Shown: positions 36,184 to 45,695, numbered from the stretch's first letter. The stretch is 64,000 nucleotides of DNA from an uncultured Bacteroidota bacterium (GCA_903835005.1 CAILLK010000128.1:1-64000), one strand, 5' to 3'. Numbers and translations are program-made. Notes: generated by a model not told the origin, from the letters alone.

Positions 36184-36885
36184 ATGGAAAACCAAAAAAA
36201 TAAGATACTGTTGGTAGAAGATGATACCAACTTCGGGCAGGTTCTTAAGAACTACCTGGAACTGAATGATTTTATTGTAGAGCTGGCGCGTGACGGCATC
36301 CTCGGACTGGCCGCTTTCCGCCGCGAGCGGTATGACATATGCCTGCTGGATGTGATGATGCCCAATATGGATGGCTTCACACTGGCAGAAGAGATCAGGA
36401 ATGTAGACCCTGATGTGCCATTATTTTTCCTGTCTGCCAAAAGCATGAAAGATGACATACTGACAGGTTATAAACTGGGCGCTGACGATTATATAACCAA
36501 GCCTTTCGATAGCGATGTACTGTTGTCGAAAATCAAGGCGGTTTTGAAACGCAACCAGGAGTTGCAGGAAAAACAACATTCACAGATAGAATTTATCATA
36601 GGTTCATACCACTTTAACAGCAAGCTGCGTACCCTGAAACATGGCGGCAGCTCAAGTACACTTTCTCCAAAAGAGAATGAACTGCTGCTGATGCTGTGTG
36701 AATATAAAAACGACCTGCTGCCACGCGAAACCGCATTGAAGCGGATATGGGGCAGCGATACCTACTTCAATGGCCGGAGTATGGATGTTTACATAGCCAA
36801 GCTGCGTAAATACCTTAAAGAAGACAGCAGCGTGGAGATAGTGAATATACATGGTAACGGGTTCAGGCTGGTAGTACCGGAGTAA
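36184..36885 (+). CDS. OmpR-family response regulator
   Basis: 233 residues. Receiver domain (about 6-120) with the acidic pair Glu12/Asp13/Asp14, phospho-acceptor Asp56 in CLLDVMMPNMDG, Ser84 and Lys106 in YITKPFD. A winged-helix DNA-binding domain follows (about 137-232), with LSPKENELLLMLCEYKNDLLPRE and the recognition helix region RSMDVYIAKLRKYL, ending HGNGFRLVVP. No kinase gene is adjacent; the kinase at 26809 is one possible partner. A terminator follows at 36981. Confidence 0.94.
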   Translation: MENQKNKILLVEDDTNFGQVLKNYLELNDFIVELARDGILGLAAFRRERYDICLLDVMMPNMDGFTLAEEIRNVDPDVPLFFLSAKSMKDDILTGYKLGADDYITKPFDSDVLLSKIKAVLKRNQELQEKQHSQIEFIIGSYHFNSKLRTLKHGGSSSTLSPKENELLLMLCEYKNDLLPRETALKRIWGSDTYFNGRSMDVYIAKLRKYLKEDSSVEIVNIHGNGFRLVVPE

Positions 36886-37193
36886 AAGCCCCAGTCACCC
36901 CGCCCTTAAAGGGGTACTATGTATTGGGCTTATGTGCTTGAGTTGAACATTCGATAGTAATTTGGTATATTTATTTTGAGCAGGATGCAAGTAATTGTAT
37001 CCTGTTTTTAATTTCCCCGATTCTCTTGGAAATATCTGGCATATATGCTGCCATAACAATATATTTTTCAGGTAAATCTATAAACCTTCTGTGCCGGTAA
37101 AAATAACTTCAGCCAGCCCGGGACATTGGAGCAATTCTGTGCTCCTGGTGAATCAACATAATAACACCCGCTTATTTTCCTAACTTTATAGCC
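36886..37193. other. Intergenic stretch with terminator and downstream promoter
   Basis: No gene seen. It holds the terminator at 36981-37009 and, at 37181-37188, TAACTTTA, one base from the -7 consensus, ending only 5 bases before the thioesterase ATG. Confidence 0.6.
36981..37009 (+). terminator. Intrinsic terminator after the response-regulator gene
   Basis: CAGGATGCAA (36981-36990), loop GTAA, TTGTATCCTG (36995-37004) with one G-U pair, then five T. Confidence 0.85.
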
Positions 37194-37760
37194 ATGCAAA
37201 CAGATAATTCAGGATTCAAAACCGTACGCAACTCCAGGACTACAATTACCGAACTGATGATACCCTCATATGCCAACTTCGGCGGAAAGATACATGGGGG
37301 CATATTGCTGGGGCTGATGGATAAGGTGGCTTATGTGTGTGCCGCCAAACATGCGGGTACTTATTGCGTTACAGCTTCCATTGATAATGTAGACTTTCTG
37401 CAACCCATAGAAGTGGGTGAACTGGTTTCCCTCAAAGCATCGGTAAATTATGTAGGCAGCACATCGCTCATTGTGGGCATCCGCATCACTTCCGAGAATG
37501 TGAAAACACAAGCTATAAAGCACACCAATACCAGCTACTTTACTATGGTAGCCAAAGATGATAACCACCACAGTGTAAAGGTGCCGGGCCTGATACTGGA
37601 GACCAAGGAAGATGTGCGTCGATTTGCTGATGCCCTGCGCCGTAAGGAACTAAAGAAGCAAAACCATACTGTTCTCAAACAAATAAAATCACCACAGGAA
37701 ACAGACAATTATAAACAGCTATTGAAAAATGAGCGGTGTGTAATTGATATAATTTTATAG
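37194..37760 (+). CDS. Acyl-CoA thioesterase, hotdog fold (YkhA/YciA-like)
   Basis: 188 residues. Residues 10-135 are a hotdog domain: TTITELMIPSYANFGGKIHGGILLGLMDKVAYVCAAKHAG, with the Asn-Phe-Gly-Gly-x-His/Gly-Gly segment and the Asp in LMDKVA that activates water, then SIDNVDFLQPIEVGELVSLKASVNYVGSTS. Family enzymes hydrolyse acyl-CoA thioesters. The C-terminal 50 residues are charged and not part of the hotdog. The gene ends 3 bases from the convergent helicase gene. Confidence 0.88.
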   Translation: MQTDNSGFKTVRNSRTTITELMIPSYANFGGKIHGGILLGLMDKVAYVCAAKHAGTYCVTASIDNVDFLQPIEVGELVSLKASVNYVGSTSLIVGIRITSENVKTQAIKHTNTSYFTMVAKDDNHHSVKVPGLILETKEDVRRFADALRRKELKKQNHTVLKQIKSPQETDNYKQLLKNERCVIDIIL

Positions 37761-37763
37761 GTG

Positions 37764-39104
37764 TTACTTTTTCTTCTGTCCCCTCGTTTTGGGTTTTCCG
37801 TATTTGGCCATCATTTTGTCTTTATGGCTCACCTTTATGTTTACCTTTTTATTCTTCTCTTTCTTTTCATGAAAGGCAGGGCCCGACTCATCCCAGCGGG
37901 GCAGGCGGATGAGTGTATCCCGCATCTTTACCTTCGGCATTTCATCGTCAGTCAGCACATCCGATATTATTAGGTCATCAGGCAGCACGGCTACTGGCAC
38001 TTTGTAGTTCATGAGGGTTTCTATACGTGCCAGGTTTTCGGCTTCGCGCGGGGTTACCAGGGTAATAGAATTGCCTTTTTTATCGGCCCTGCCGGTCCGG
38101 CCAATGCGGTGAATATATGCTTCGGGCACTTCGGGCACATCGAAGTTGATAACGTGCGATACATCTTCAATATCCAGGCCCCGGGCAATAAGATCGGTGG
38201 CAATAATAAACCGGAAATTACCTGCCTGAAACTGGTTTACCGTATTGAACCGGTGGTTCTGTGATTTATTGGAGTGGATGACGCCGGCAATGCCGGGAAA
38301 CTTGGGGTCGAGTTCGTCGAACAACTGATCGGCAAGCGATTTGGTGGCTACAAATATCAGCACCTTATTCATTTCGGGATGATTGGTCAGCATCAGCTCA
38401 AGCAGGTTCACCTTTGTATAGAAGTTGGGTACATTGGAGAGTACCTGGTCAATATTTTCGAGCGGGGTACCTGTTGGAGCAGCCTCTACCCTTTCGGGAG
38501 CGGTGAACCAGTCTTGCATAAGGGCTTCTACATCATCGGTAATTGTGGCCGAGAACATAAGATTCTGTCTTTTTTCGGGAAGCATTTCCAGCACGCGGGT
38601 AATTTGTACCCGGAAGCCGAGATTGAGCATTTCATCTACTTCATCTATAATGAGCCGCTTGATGCCTTTCATGCGCATGGAGCCATTGAGCGCCAGATCG
38701 AGCAGGCGGCCAGGGGTGGCTACTACTACATCACAGCCATTCTCTAAAGCCAGCGCCTGAGGTTTCAGGTTGACGCCGCCATATACCCCCACAACTTCGA
38801 GCGTAAGGTAGGCAGAAAGTTTTTTCACTTCTTCCACCACCTGTATCACCAGTTCGCGGGTGGGGACCAGAATGAGCATCTGCGGCAGGCGGTCTTTCGA
38901 ATATTTCCACAGGCGCAGGCAGGGTAGCAGGTAGGCATAGGTCTTCCCTGTGCCGGTCTGAGCAATACCGCACACATCGCGCCCGGACATGATGACCGAA
39001 AATATCTTCCGCTGGATAGTGGTAGGGTGTTTCAGGCCCAGATCATCAAGAGCGGTGAGCAGGGGTTTATTCAGGTTAAGATCGTCGAAAGTCATCAATT
39101 CCAT
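37764..39104 (-). CDS. DEAD-box-type RNA helicase with DEVD in motif II
   Basis: 446 residues. All helicase motifs are present: Q motif (TFDDLNLNKPLLTALDDLG, then PTTIQ), I AQTGTGKT (48-55), Ia PTRELV, Ib TPGRLLD, II DEVD (154-157), III SAT, IV VLIFVATK, V ARGLDIEDV, VI HRIGRTGR. The DEVD in place of DEAD is the only departure in the core. The C-terminal 60 residues are Lys-rich and probably bind RNA, as in RhlE-like cold-response and ribosome-assembly helicases. Its promoter at 39112-39138 leaves almost no 5' leader. Confidence 0.93.
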   Translation of the reverse strand: MELMTFDDLNLNKPLLTALDDLGLKHPTTIQRKIFSVIMSGRDVCGIAQTGTGKTYAYLLPCLRLWKYSKDRLPQMLILVPTRELVIQVVEEVKKLSAYLTLEVVGVYGGVNLKPQALALENGCDVVVATPGRLLDLALNGSMRMKGIKRLIIDEVDEMLNLGFRVQITRVLEMLPEKRQNLMFSATITDDVEALMQDWFTAPERVEAAPTGTPLENIDQVLSNVPNFYTKVNLLELMLTNHPEMNKVLIFVATKSLADQLFDELDPKFPGIAGVIHSNKSQNHRFNTVNQFQAGNFRFIIATDLIARGLDIEDVSHVINFDVPEVPEAYIHRIGRTGRADKKGNSITLVTPREAENLARIETLMNYKVPVAVLPDDLIISDVLTDDEMPKVKMRDTLIRLPRWDESGPAFHEKKEKNKKVNIKVSHKDKMMAKYGKPKTRGQKKK

Positions 39105-39111
39105 TGTGGCT

Positions 39112-39138
39112 CAAAGGTAGGTTACATAACGCAGGCAA
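39112..39138 (-). promoter_or_regulatory. Promoter of the DEAD-box helicase gene
   Basis: On the minus strand TTG (39138-39136), 16 bases, TACCTTTG (39119-39112). The -7 element ends 7 bases before the ATG at 39104, so transcription would start almost at the start codon. Confidence 0.65.
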
Positions 39139-39248
39139 CCCATATTGTAAAAAATTTTAACTTTGGATACGTTTATTAATTCCTTTTTTACTCTATTTGC
39201 AACTAAAAACACCTCAAAACACTCCCGAAAACTAAAGTTTTTGTGGAG

Positions 39249-40256
39249 TCATTTTTCGTTAAGAAGAAATTTGTTGGATATTACCTTAAACGAAACATCC
39301 CTGTTGTGCGATCGTATTACTATCCCTTCCCGGTCGGTAGCAGAGTTGAGAGCGCTCTTGCCATCTGCCATCTGCAATAATTCATCTATAGTTGCAGGAA
39401 GCGTAAAGGCAGTTGCAAGCACAGGTACTGTCTGCAGACTTAAGCTGGCGGCAAGGCCAATGAATTCTTCAAAACCGAGATGCATACGCTTATCGGTATC
39501 AAAGGCATTAAAGAAGTGCACAGTCTGGCCCCTTAGCTTGTAAGGATTGCCCTGCACGCCTTCGCCAATGCACTCACCCTGCAAGGCGAAATTTTTATTC
39601 AGTCCTCTCAGCTTATTTTCAATATCCAGCGATCGGGCCACCTTCCACAGTGTATTGTCCTCAGTTTCCAGCAGATCCAGGTTTCGGCTGCAAACACTGA
39701 ATAAATCATTCTGTAGATAAAAGGTAACTGATGAACCATCCAGTTTTTCGGTTACGTAATACTTTTCACCCTTCAGCTTGTATGCCTCATATTCCCCGGT
39801 AAGGTTCTGAATTCGTTCCTCATCCGTTTTCTGCAGAAAAGACGGGAACCCGCCCCTCATTATTCCTGCAAGCTGAGCTGGAACCGGCGGTTCATATTTA
39901 AGGATACCCAGCAGTTCGGTTACATCATCGCCCGGCTCAAATTTCCTGTTTGCAGGCAGTACAGACATTGGCAACAGCAAACCTTGAGATACCTGCCCGC
40001 GCATCTTGACGGTGCGCAGCCGGAAACCTTCGGTGTTGCCCATTTTCTTATATGAAGTGCGGCGCAGGAATTCAAACTCCGGCTTCAAGGGCAGAAAGCT
40101 GTCTATCTCGCAATAAACCGCTTTGGTGCCTGCAGCAAATTCCCCTTTCTTACATACCAGCTTCCACGATTTTACGGTGGCGACCTCTATCATATCGGCG
40201 CCTTCAATGGTGTTAATTTCAGAGATGATCTGCACTGTGGCTAACTTTCTTTCCAT
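39249..40256 (-). CDS. RNA ligase (ATP), Rnl5/DraRnl-like, with N-terminal OB-type domain
   Basis: 335 residues from the ATG at 40256; the frame continues to a TTG at 40295, but MERKLATVQII is the better start. Residues 1-130 are beta-rich, an OB-like N-terminal domain (WKLVCKKGEFAAGTKAVYCE, MRGQVSQGLLLPMSVL). The nucleotidyltransferase domain has motif I KLDGSSV with Lys171 as AMP acceptor, SRNLDL, LQGECIGEG, motif IV REGIVIRS and motif V SFKVISNKFL. Ligases of this layout, known from Deinococcus, seal nicked RNA in duplexes. Expected role: RNA repair. No RNA-repair partner gene is adjacent. Confidence 0.85.
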   Translation of the reverse strand: MERKLATVQIISEINTIEGADMIEVATVKSWKLVCKKGEFAAGTKAVYCEIDSFLPLKPEFEFLRRTSYKKMGNTEGFRLRTVKMRGQVSQGLLLPMSVLPANRKFEPGDDVTELLGILKYEPPVPAQLAGIMRGGFPSFLQKTDEERIQNLTGEYEAYKLKGEKYYVTEKLDGSSVTFYLQNDLFSVCSRNLDLLETEDNTLWKVARSLDIENKLRGLNKNFALQGECIGEGVQGNPYKLRGQTVHFFNAFDTDKRMHLGFEEFIGLAASLSLQTVPVLATAFTLPATIDELLQMADGKSALNSATDREGIVIRSHNRDVSFKVISNKFLLNEK

Positions 40257-40340
40257 AACGGTTGTTATATTTTCAGCAGAATTGCGATTACGCAATTGAG
40301 CTACAATGCTAAGTTATCTAACTTTCTTCATGGTTTTAAG

Positions 40341-41966
40341 CTATTTTCTTTTGTAAAATTCAGCCCATTTATCACCATAAGTGATTTTATGAATCAACAT
40401 AAAATCGGGGTTTGACAGGTAGTAACCGGGGGTAGCTTTAATATCTTCAACATTATCATACATAATCAGATCTGTAGTTGGCAATAGATCAATTAAAGTA
40501 TACTTAAATATCTTCCCTGATTTTAAGAAACCGCAATATGGGTCCCTGAGGTGGGTATAACCCATAAAAGAATTGACGTAAATATGTTTGTCATAAAAGT
40601 TATTGGCTTCCATATACTCAATTTCTGCCACCTGGGTTTTTACACCTTTCACAAATCCCATCTCTTCATCTCCCCAGCCTGTACTGCTTTTAAAAGAAAG
40701 AATGGATGAAAATAAGATAATGATTATCAGCACATAATAAAGCGGATTCCAGGTATACCTCATCAGTATTTCAAAAAACACAGCAACCAAAAATAATACA
40801 GCAATACCGCTTGCAAGTACATACCGCGGAATAAAATAGGCTACCGACGAGAATAAGGAAAAAGCAAGAATAAAAAGGCCTGTTAAAAGTATCAGTTGTC
40901 TTTGTGACCGGGCAGGATTAAATTCTTTGTTTTTAAAGAAAAATAATATGCTTAAATAGATGCCAATAAAACCAAAAAATACGACATAGGTAATAATAAA
41001 CATCCCGGATCCCTGCCCGTACAAATTGATAATACGGGGGTATTCCAGATAGTAGGCTGTAATTATCAGCACTATGAGCAACAAAGGGATAATATACCTT
41101 ACCTTTTTTTGGGTAAATAGTAAGACAACGGAATAAGCAAACATTGTGAAGAATAGTATGTACTCAAAACCCATACAGAAATCGGCATGTATTACTCCTG
41201 TGCCAAACCGGTCCCAGATAGCTTCCCATTTTACCAGGATAGTATCTGTATAAAGTGGTAGTACATACCAGCCTGTAATGTGCTTCTGCAATATAAAAAA
41301 CAGGCCTATAAAAATACACCCTACAGTGGCAGGCATTAGTTTTTGCAGTCGCTTCCTGATTTCTGTTTTCGTGTTAAATAATGAAATGAGCGCGTCTGTG
41401 CCCAGCACGAAACCCACGATAAGACCGCTTTCTTTGGTAAAAAACAAAGCTGTAAGTGATATTGTTGCCAGAATATATCGCTCTCTCACATACAACACGA
41501 TACTTAAAAAAGCAAGGAACGCCACCATTATTTCAGGCAGAACAAACGATGACTGTACAAAAAACGGCACATAGGTAGCTACCAGCAGCAGGCCCAGAAC
41601 ACCAACCCGCTGATTGAAAACCCGCAGGCCTGTTTCATAAATTGTAATCAGGAATAGCAGGGAAATAAGCAAGGCGAAAGAGTGCAATGCAAAATTTGAA
41701 CTCCCGAAAATATTCATCCATAATCCGTACATAAAATGGAAAAACATAGGATGGCCTCTCGACAGATTGGGATCTATGGCATTAGGAAGCAGACTTATTC
41801 CGTTATGATACATTTGTCTCACAGCACTTGCATAAGGCCATGACTCATCCCAATAGAAGGGGAGCAGCAAGTGCGGTATTTTAAATAGTGTAAACAGCAG
41901 CAGTACTGTTATAAGTATCCATCTGCTTTTCAAAAATTTATTCATCAGTCTGTTTCCCTCTGGCAT
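40341..41966 (-). CDS. GT-C type membrane glycosyltransferase (family 39-like)
   Basis: 541 residues, mostly hydrophobic, with about 11-12 transmembrane helices up to residue 425 and a soluble C-terminal part of 110 residues. The first periplasmic loop holds YWDESWPYASAVRQM, which contains the DE acidic pair expected for GT-C/GT39 enzymes, and RGHPMFFHFMYGLW follows near residue 70. Enzymes of this kind move a sugar from a lipid-phosphate carrier to protein or lipid on the periplasmic side. The divergent neighbour at 42105 is a GT2 of the type that makes such lipid-linked sugars, which is a sensible partner. The acceptor is unknown. Confidence 0.75.
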   Translation of the reverse strand: MPEGNRLMNKFLKSRWILITVLLLFTLFKIPHLLLPFYWDESWPYASAVRQMYHNGISLLPNAIDPNLSRGHPMFFHFMYGLWMNIFGSSNFALHSFALLISLLFLITIYETGLRVFNQRVGVLGLLLVATYVPFFVQSSFVLPEIMVAFLAFLSIVLYVRERYILATISLTALFFTKESGLIVGFVLGTDALISLFNTKTEIRKRLQKLMPATVGCIFIGLFFILQKHITGWYVLPLYTDTILVKWEAIWDRFGTGVIHADFCMGFEYILFFTMFAYSVVLLFTQKKVRYIIPLLLIVLIITAYYLEYPRIINLYGQGSGMFIITYVVFFGFIGIYLSILFFFKNKEFNPARSQRQLILLTGLFILAFSLFSSVAYFIPRYVLASGIAVLFLVAVFFEILMRYTWNPLYYVLIIIILFSSILSFKSSTGWGDEEMGFVKGVKTQVAEIEYMEANNFYDKHIYVNSFMGYTHLRDPYCGFLKSGKIFKYTLIDLLPTTDLIMYDNVEDIKATPGYYLSNPDFMLIHKITYGDKWAEFYKRK

Positions 41967-42094
41967 TTATTTTATTCAATTGCATTTAATGCCGGTTCTG
42001 TGAATTTATCCGGTATAAAAGTAATAAAACAGATCATGAGGCGTTACTTGCCGGGGCAAAATAGTTTCCCTCTACCGTCTTTTATAATAAAGGT

Positions 42095-42102
42095 TACCTT
42101 TG
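42095..42102 (+). promoter_or_regulatory. -7 element touching the GT2 start codon
   Basis: TACCTTTG, a perfect TAnnTTTG, ends two bases before the first ATG (42105). If used, the message would start at or next to the ATG at 42108. Confidence 0.45.
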
Positions 42103-42104
42103 CC

Positions 42105-42806
42105 ATGATGCTCGTATCCATTGTTTTACCTTGCTATAATCCTCCTCCTGGTTGGGAGCAGATTATATATGAGCGCTATTACGAATTCTGCAAACTTACC
42201 GGTGAGCAGGCCCAGTTGCTTGTAGTTATGGATGGCAAGGGGAGCCGAGATTATACAGATGCATTGACTTTTCTTGAAAACACGATCGGGAATCTGAAGG
42301 TGATAGCATATGATGAAAACAGAGGTAAAGGATATGCTATTAGGCAAGGTGTAGCGGTAGCCTCGGGCGATCTCATCATTTATACCGATGTCGATTTTCC
42401 CTACACAGCAGATAGCCTTATTGCAGTGTATAACGGCCTCAGAAATGAGGAGTATGATGTTTGTATCGGTGTGAAAAACGACAGTTATTACAGCCATGTG
42501 CCCTTTCTTCGAAAAGCCATTTCGCATTTCCTCCGGTTCATGATAAGATTGTTTCTGTCTATGCCGGTAACCGATACGCAATGTGGCCTCAAGGGTTTCA
42601 GAAAAAATGTAGCGCCCATTTTCCTGCAAACCACCATCAACAGGTATCTATTTGATCTGGAATTTGTACGGAACTGCTATAAAGGTCGGAACCTCCGGGT
42701 AAAACCTATACCAGTAGCGCTGAATGAAAATGTTCATTTCCGTAAAATGGATTATCGTATATTATTGCCTGAATTGCTCAACTTTATGAAGCTGCTGTTC
42801 AAATAA
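42105..42806 (+). CDS. Glycosyltransferase family 2, dolichyl-phosphate-sugar-synthase-like
   Basis: 233 residues from the ATG at 42105. The frame is open further upstream, but the GT-A core begins at once with LVSIVLPCYNPPPGW, so upstream codons are unlikely to be used. Motifs: ENRGKGYAIRQGVAVASGD, IYTDVDFPYTADSL (DVD metal site), and the acceptor region MPVTDTQCGLKGFRK with FDLEFVRN. This is the pattern of enzymes that load a sugar onto a polyprenyl phosphate. There is no C-terminal membrane helix pair. The next gene, a large membrane protein, starts 6 bases after the stop. Confidence 0.88.
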   Translation: MMLVSIVLPCYNPPPGWEQIIYERYYEFCKLTGEQAQLLVVMDGKGSRDYTDALTFLENTIGNLKVIAYDENRGKGYAIRQGVAVASGDLIIYTDVDFPYTADSLIAVYNGLRNEEYDVCIGVKNDSYYSHVPFLRKAISHFLRFMIRLFLSMPVTDTQCGLKGFRKNVAPIFLQTTINRYLFDLEFVRNCYKGRNLRVKPIPVALNENVHFRKMDYRILLPELLNFMKLLFK

Positions 42807-42812
42807 CACCTG

Positions 42813-45122
42813 ATGGGAAAAATACAGAGAAACCTCTGGTTTCTGGCAACAACAATATTTGCGGTTTACCTGGTTACCTATGCATTATCAGGTATAGTGA
42901 AGCAGCCGTGGCACGAAATACCGGAGCTGGGAGGCGATGGTGCAAAAAATATATTTACCTATCTCTATCAGTCCACTCAGGGTTCGGGTTATTGGTTCAG
43001 TGGTATGAATTATCCTTATGGCGAGCATATTGTATATACCGACGGGCAGCCTGTATTATCGGTACTGTTGTCTTCCATTAAAGGTGTAACCATAGGTCAG
43101 GCGCTGAGTATTCTCTGGTGGCTTATAGGTTTAAGTTATGTGGTTTCTATACTTTTCCTCTATAAAATCCTCACCCGGTTCAAACTGGCACCGCTTGCCG
43201 CCCTGCTTTTTGCCGGCCTCATAGGGATTTTTACTCCTCAGATGCTTAAGTTGCAGGGCCACTATGCGCTTTCTTATACCTGCATTATCCCCATGCTTTT
43301 TTACTGGACCATTCTGTATACCGACAGGCCACACTGGCGGTACTGTATTTACTTCTTTATCCTTGGCTGCATTGCAGCATTTATTCATCCCTATTATGCT
43401 GCAATGATGCTGGTATGGGTATTTGCCTTTGCGGCTGGTTTTATCCTGTTTACCCGGCAGCCTTTCATTCATAAGTTGAAAATTGCTGCTCCTCTGGTTA
43501 TCAGTGTTATAATGGTACTGGGTGTAGTGGCAATAGTAATGAAACTTACCGACCCTGTTACCGACCGCCCGGTAACACCTTTCAATACACTTTATGAAAC
43601 CTGCACGCGCCTCAAACAACTGGCTACCTCCTTCAATTCACCAGTGTGGAAGCCGCTGTTGCATACCCGTTTTTTCTACCGCATCAGCGATGGTGGCGAG
43701 GGGTATGCCTATATGGGTGTGGTTACCATCTTCACTATTGGGTTATGCCTGCTGGCCATACTCGTAAAAAGTTTCAGGCAGAAAAAGGCAGCAACAGATT
43801 TAGGTACTGGTTTTTCTCCAGTTTGGTTGTTCGTGGCTTTCAGCACACTGTTGTTCGGTATGGGCATACCATTTATATGGCATATTGAGTGGATGAGCTA
43901 TCTGTCAGTTTTTAAGCAGTTCCGTTCGCTGGGCAGGTTTAGCTGGATATTCTACTATATCATTTCGGTTTACAGTGCTGTGGTTATTTATACTGCTTAC
44001 TCCCGTTTGCTGGCCTCAGGCAAGGCTGTAGCTGCTTATGCCGTTATCGCAGCCGCTCTCGCAATCTGGACCTGGGAGGCATCGGGATATGTAGAATATT
44101 CCCGCCGGCTGGCAAAATCAGGCTCCTATAATTACGATATGATGTTCTCCACCCACGAGCAAAACTGGGAAGGTTTCCTGGGCGATCACCAATACAAGAA
44201 GAGCGATTTTCAGGCGCTGCTTCTTTTACCCTATTTCCATGTGGGAACAGAAAAATTATGGGTAGGTTATGGAAACTGGCTCATTACATTGGGCAGCAAG
44301 GCATCGTTGCAATTGCATCTGCCCATGGTCAATGTAATGATGTCGCGCTCATCATGGGGGCAGGCAGAGAAACAGGTAAAAATAGCTGCAGGACCATTTG
44401 CATCTAAACCCCTGCTTAAAGATATCAGCAGCAACAGGCCTTTCCTGCTGTTGTGTTTCGATGAAGACACTTTGAATGAAGACCAGAAATACTTGCTGAC
44501 CGCATCCGATTACCTGGGCCATTACTCCCAGTGTTATGTATATGCCTGCTACCCGGATCGCATAGCCACCCACGACAAAAAAATGGCCGATAGTGTAAAC
44601 CGCATCCTGCCTTTCATGCACCGCCCCGATACGGTAATTAACGGCAATGGAAACTATTATACAAATCACTTCGATAATGTTCCATCCTCATTTCACCTCT
44701 TCGGTACTGGCTGTATGCCAGCTATAGCGCAGGACAGCGCTATAATAGCCACAATTCCTATTACCAGCCCTCCAAAAGACAGTGAACTCTATGAATTCTC
44801 GTGCTGGTTTTTGCTGCACAATGATGACCCCCGCGCACCAAATTTCAGTCTGGAACTGATGGATGGCTCTGGCCGAAATGTTACAACTGCGGATGTGCTC
44901 ACCCGGCAGGGCACAGATAATAAGGGAATGTGGTTTCGTGCGGGCAAATACTTTTATATATACCACAACACCCACGAAATACACTGTAAAATTATGAATC
45001 TTCCAAACCCTTCCTACATCGCGCTTGATGAGTTGTTGCTCAGGCCTGCCAATGCACTGGTGATTTCGAAATCGGCAGATGGGCAGGTGATGGTGAATAA
45101 TCATCTGGTGGGTAACTGGTGA
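42813..45122 (+). CDS. Large polytopic membrane protein, probable glycan-related (GT-C-like)
   Basis: 769 residues. About 12 transmembrane helices in the first 430 residues; the first periplasmic loop has an acidic site (ELGGDGAKNIFTYLYQ) where GT-C enzymes keep their catalytic Asp, followed by YPYGEHIVYTDGQP. The C-terminal 300 residues are soluble and end in a beta-rich part (FSLELMDGSGRNVTTADVL). The architecture is like YfhO-type or other GT-C proteins. A position 6 bases behind a polyprenyl-sugar-synthase-like gene suggests that it uses that sugar donor. Assignment is by architecture and context only. Confidence 0.6.
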   Translation: MGKIQRNLWFLATTIFAVYLVTYALSGIVKQPWHEIPELGGDGAKNIFTYLYQSTQGSGYWFSGMNYPYGEHIVYTDGQPVLSVLLSSIKGVTIGQALSILWWLIGLSYVVSILFLYKILTRFKLAPLAALLFAGLIGIFTPQMLKLQGHYALSYTCIIPMLFYWTILYTDRPHWRYCIYFFILGCIAAFIHPYYAAMMLVWVFAFAAGFILFTRQPFIHKLKIAAPLVISVIMVLGVVAIVMKLTDPVTDRPVTPFNTLYETCTRLKQLATSFNSPVWKPLLHTRFFYRISDGGEGYAYMGVVTIFTIGLCLLAILVKSFRQKKAATDLGTGFSPVWLFVAFSTLLFGMGIPFIWHIEWMSYLSVFKQFRSLGRFSWIFYYIISVYSAVVIYTAYSRLLASGKAVAAYAVIAAALAIWTWEASGYVEYSRRLAKSGSYNYDMMFSTHEQNWEGFLGDHQYKKSDFQALLLLPYFHVGTEKLWVGYGNWLITLGSKASLQLHLPMVNVMMSRSSWGQAEKQVKIAAGPFASKPLLKDISSNRPFLLLCFDEDTLNEDQKYLLTASDYLGHYSQCYVYACYPDRIATHDKKMADSVNRILPFMHRPDTVINGNGNYYTNHFDNVPSSFHLFGTGCMPAIAQDSAIIATIPITSPPKDSELYEFSCWFLLHNDDPRAPNFSLELMDGSGRNVTTADVLTRQGTDNKGMWFRAGKYFYIYHNTHEIHCKIMNLPNPSYIALDELLLRPANALVISKSADGQVMVNNHLVGNW

Positions 45123-45244
45123 TTTACCAGGTGGTGAATGGTATAGGAATTATTTAAGAAGCGCCTGATAGGTTACGCTTAGGAAAAATTCAGTTCTGGT
45201 TTTTTTAAATTCCTGATTTGATTAGGAATAAGTAGTTTTACAAT

Positions 45245-45685
45245 ATGCGTAAATGGATAATAGTTTCCATGTTGATGATCTTTATTTGTTCAAAAGGTTT
45301 TGGTCAGCAAAATCAAATTGGGCAGAGCAAAGTGTCGCCCGGAAAACCAAAGGATGTAATACTGAAGGATATTTTCAGAGGAAATATACCTGCCAATGGA
45401 TATGAAAATACCACAGAGCTGATACTGGAACATCAGAAGTACTATGATATAGGGGCTTTTACTTTATCAGAAACTTCGAAAAGCGGTACCTTGACCAGGA
45501 AAGGGCAGTGGACAGTAATAAAAGGTTCGGCCAAAGATGAGAATGCAACTGTTGTGGAATTGGATCTCACTGGTAATACTGAATATTTTCTGCGGATGAA
45601 AAATGGTAATCTGCAAAAACTGGATACTGCTTTGCGGGAGATTAAGCCAGCGGGTAGGTATATTTTGGTGAGGCAGGGGAAATAA
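45245..45685 (+). CDS. Exported protein with NlpE N-terminal-like fold
   Basis: 146 residues with a Sec signal (about 1-20, ending FGQ). The mature part reads like the small barrel of the NlpE N-terminal domain: YENTTELILEHQKYYDIGAFTLSE, then KSGTLTRKGQWTVIKGSA, TVVELDL and the closing YFLRMKNGNLQKLD. NlpE-type proteins sense envelope or copper stress in enterobacteria. The Cys-containing motif of true NlpE is absent and there is no lipobox, so the function may differ. A small antitoxin-like gene follows 10 bases on. Confidence 0.6.
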   Translation: MRKWIIVSMLMIFICSKGFGQQNQIGQSKVSPGKPKDVILKDIFRGNIPANGYENTTELILEHQKYYDIGAFTLSETSKSGTLTRKGQWTVIKGSAKDENATVVELDLTGNTEYFLRMKNGNLQKLDTALREIKPAGRYILVRQGK

Positions 45686-45695
45686 AAAGTTCGGT

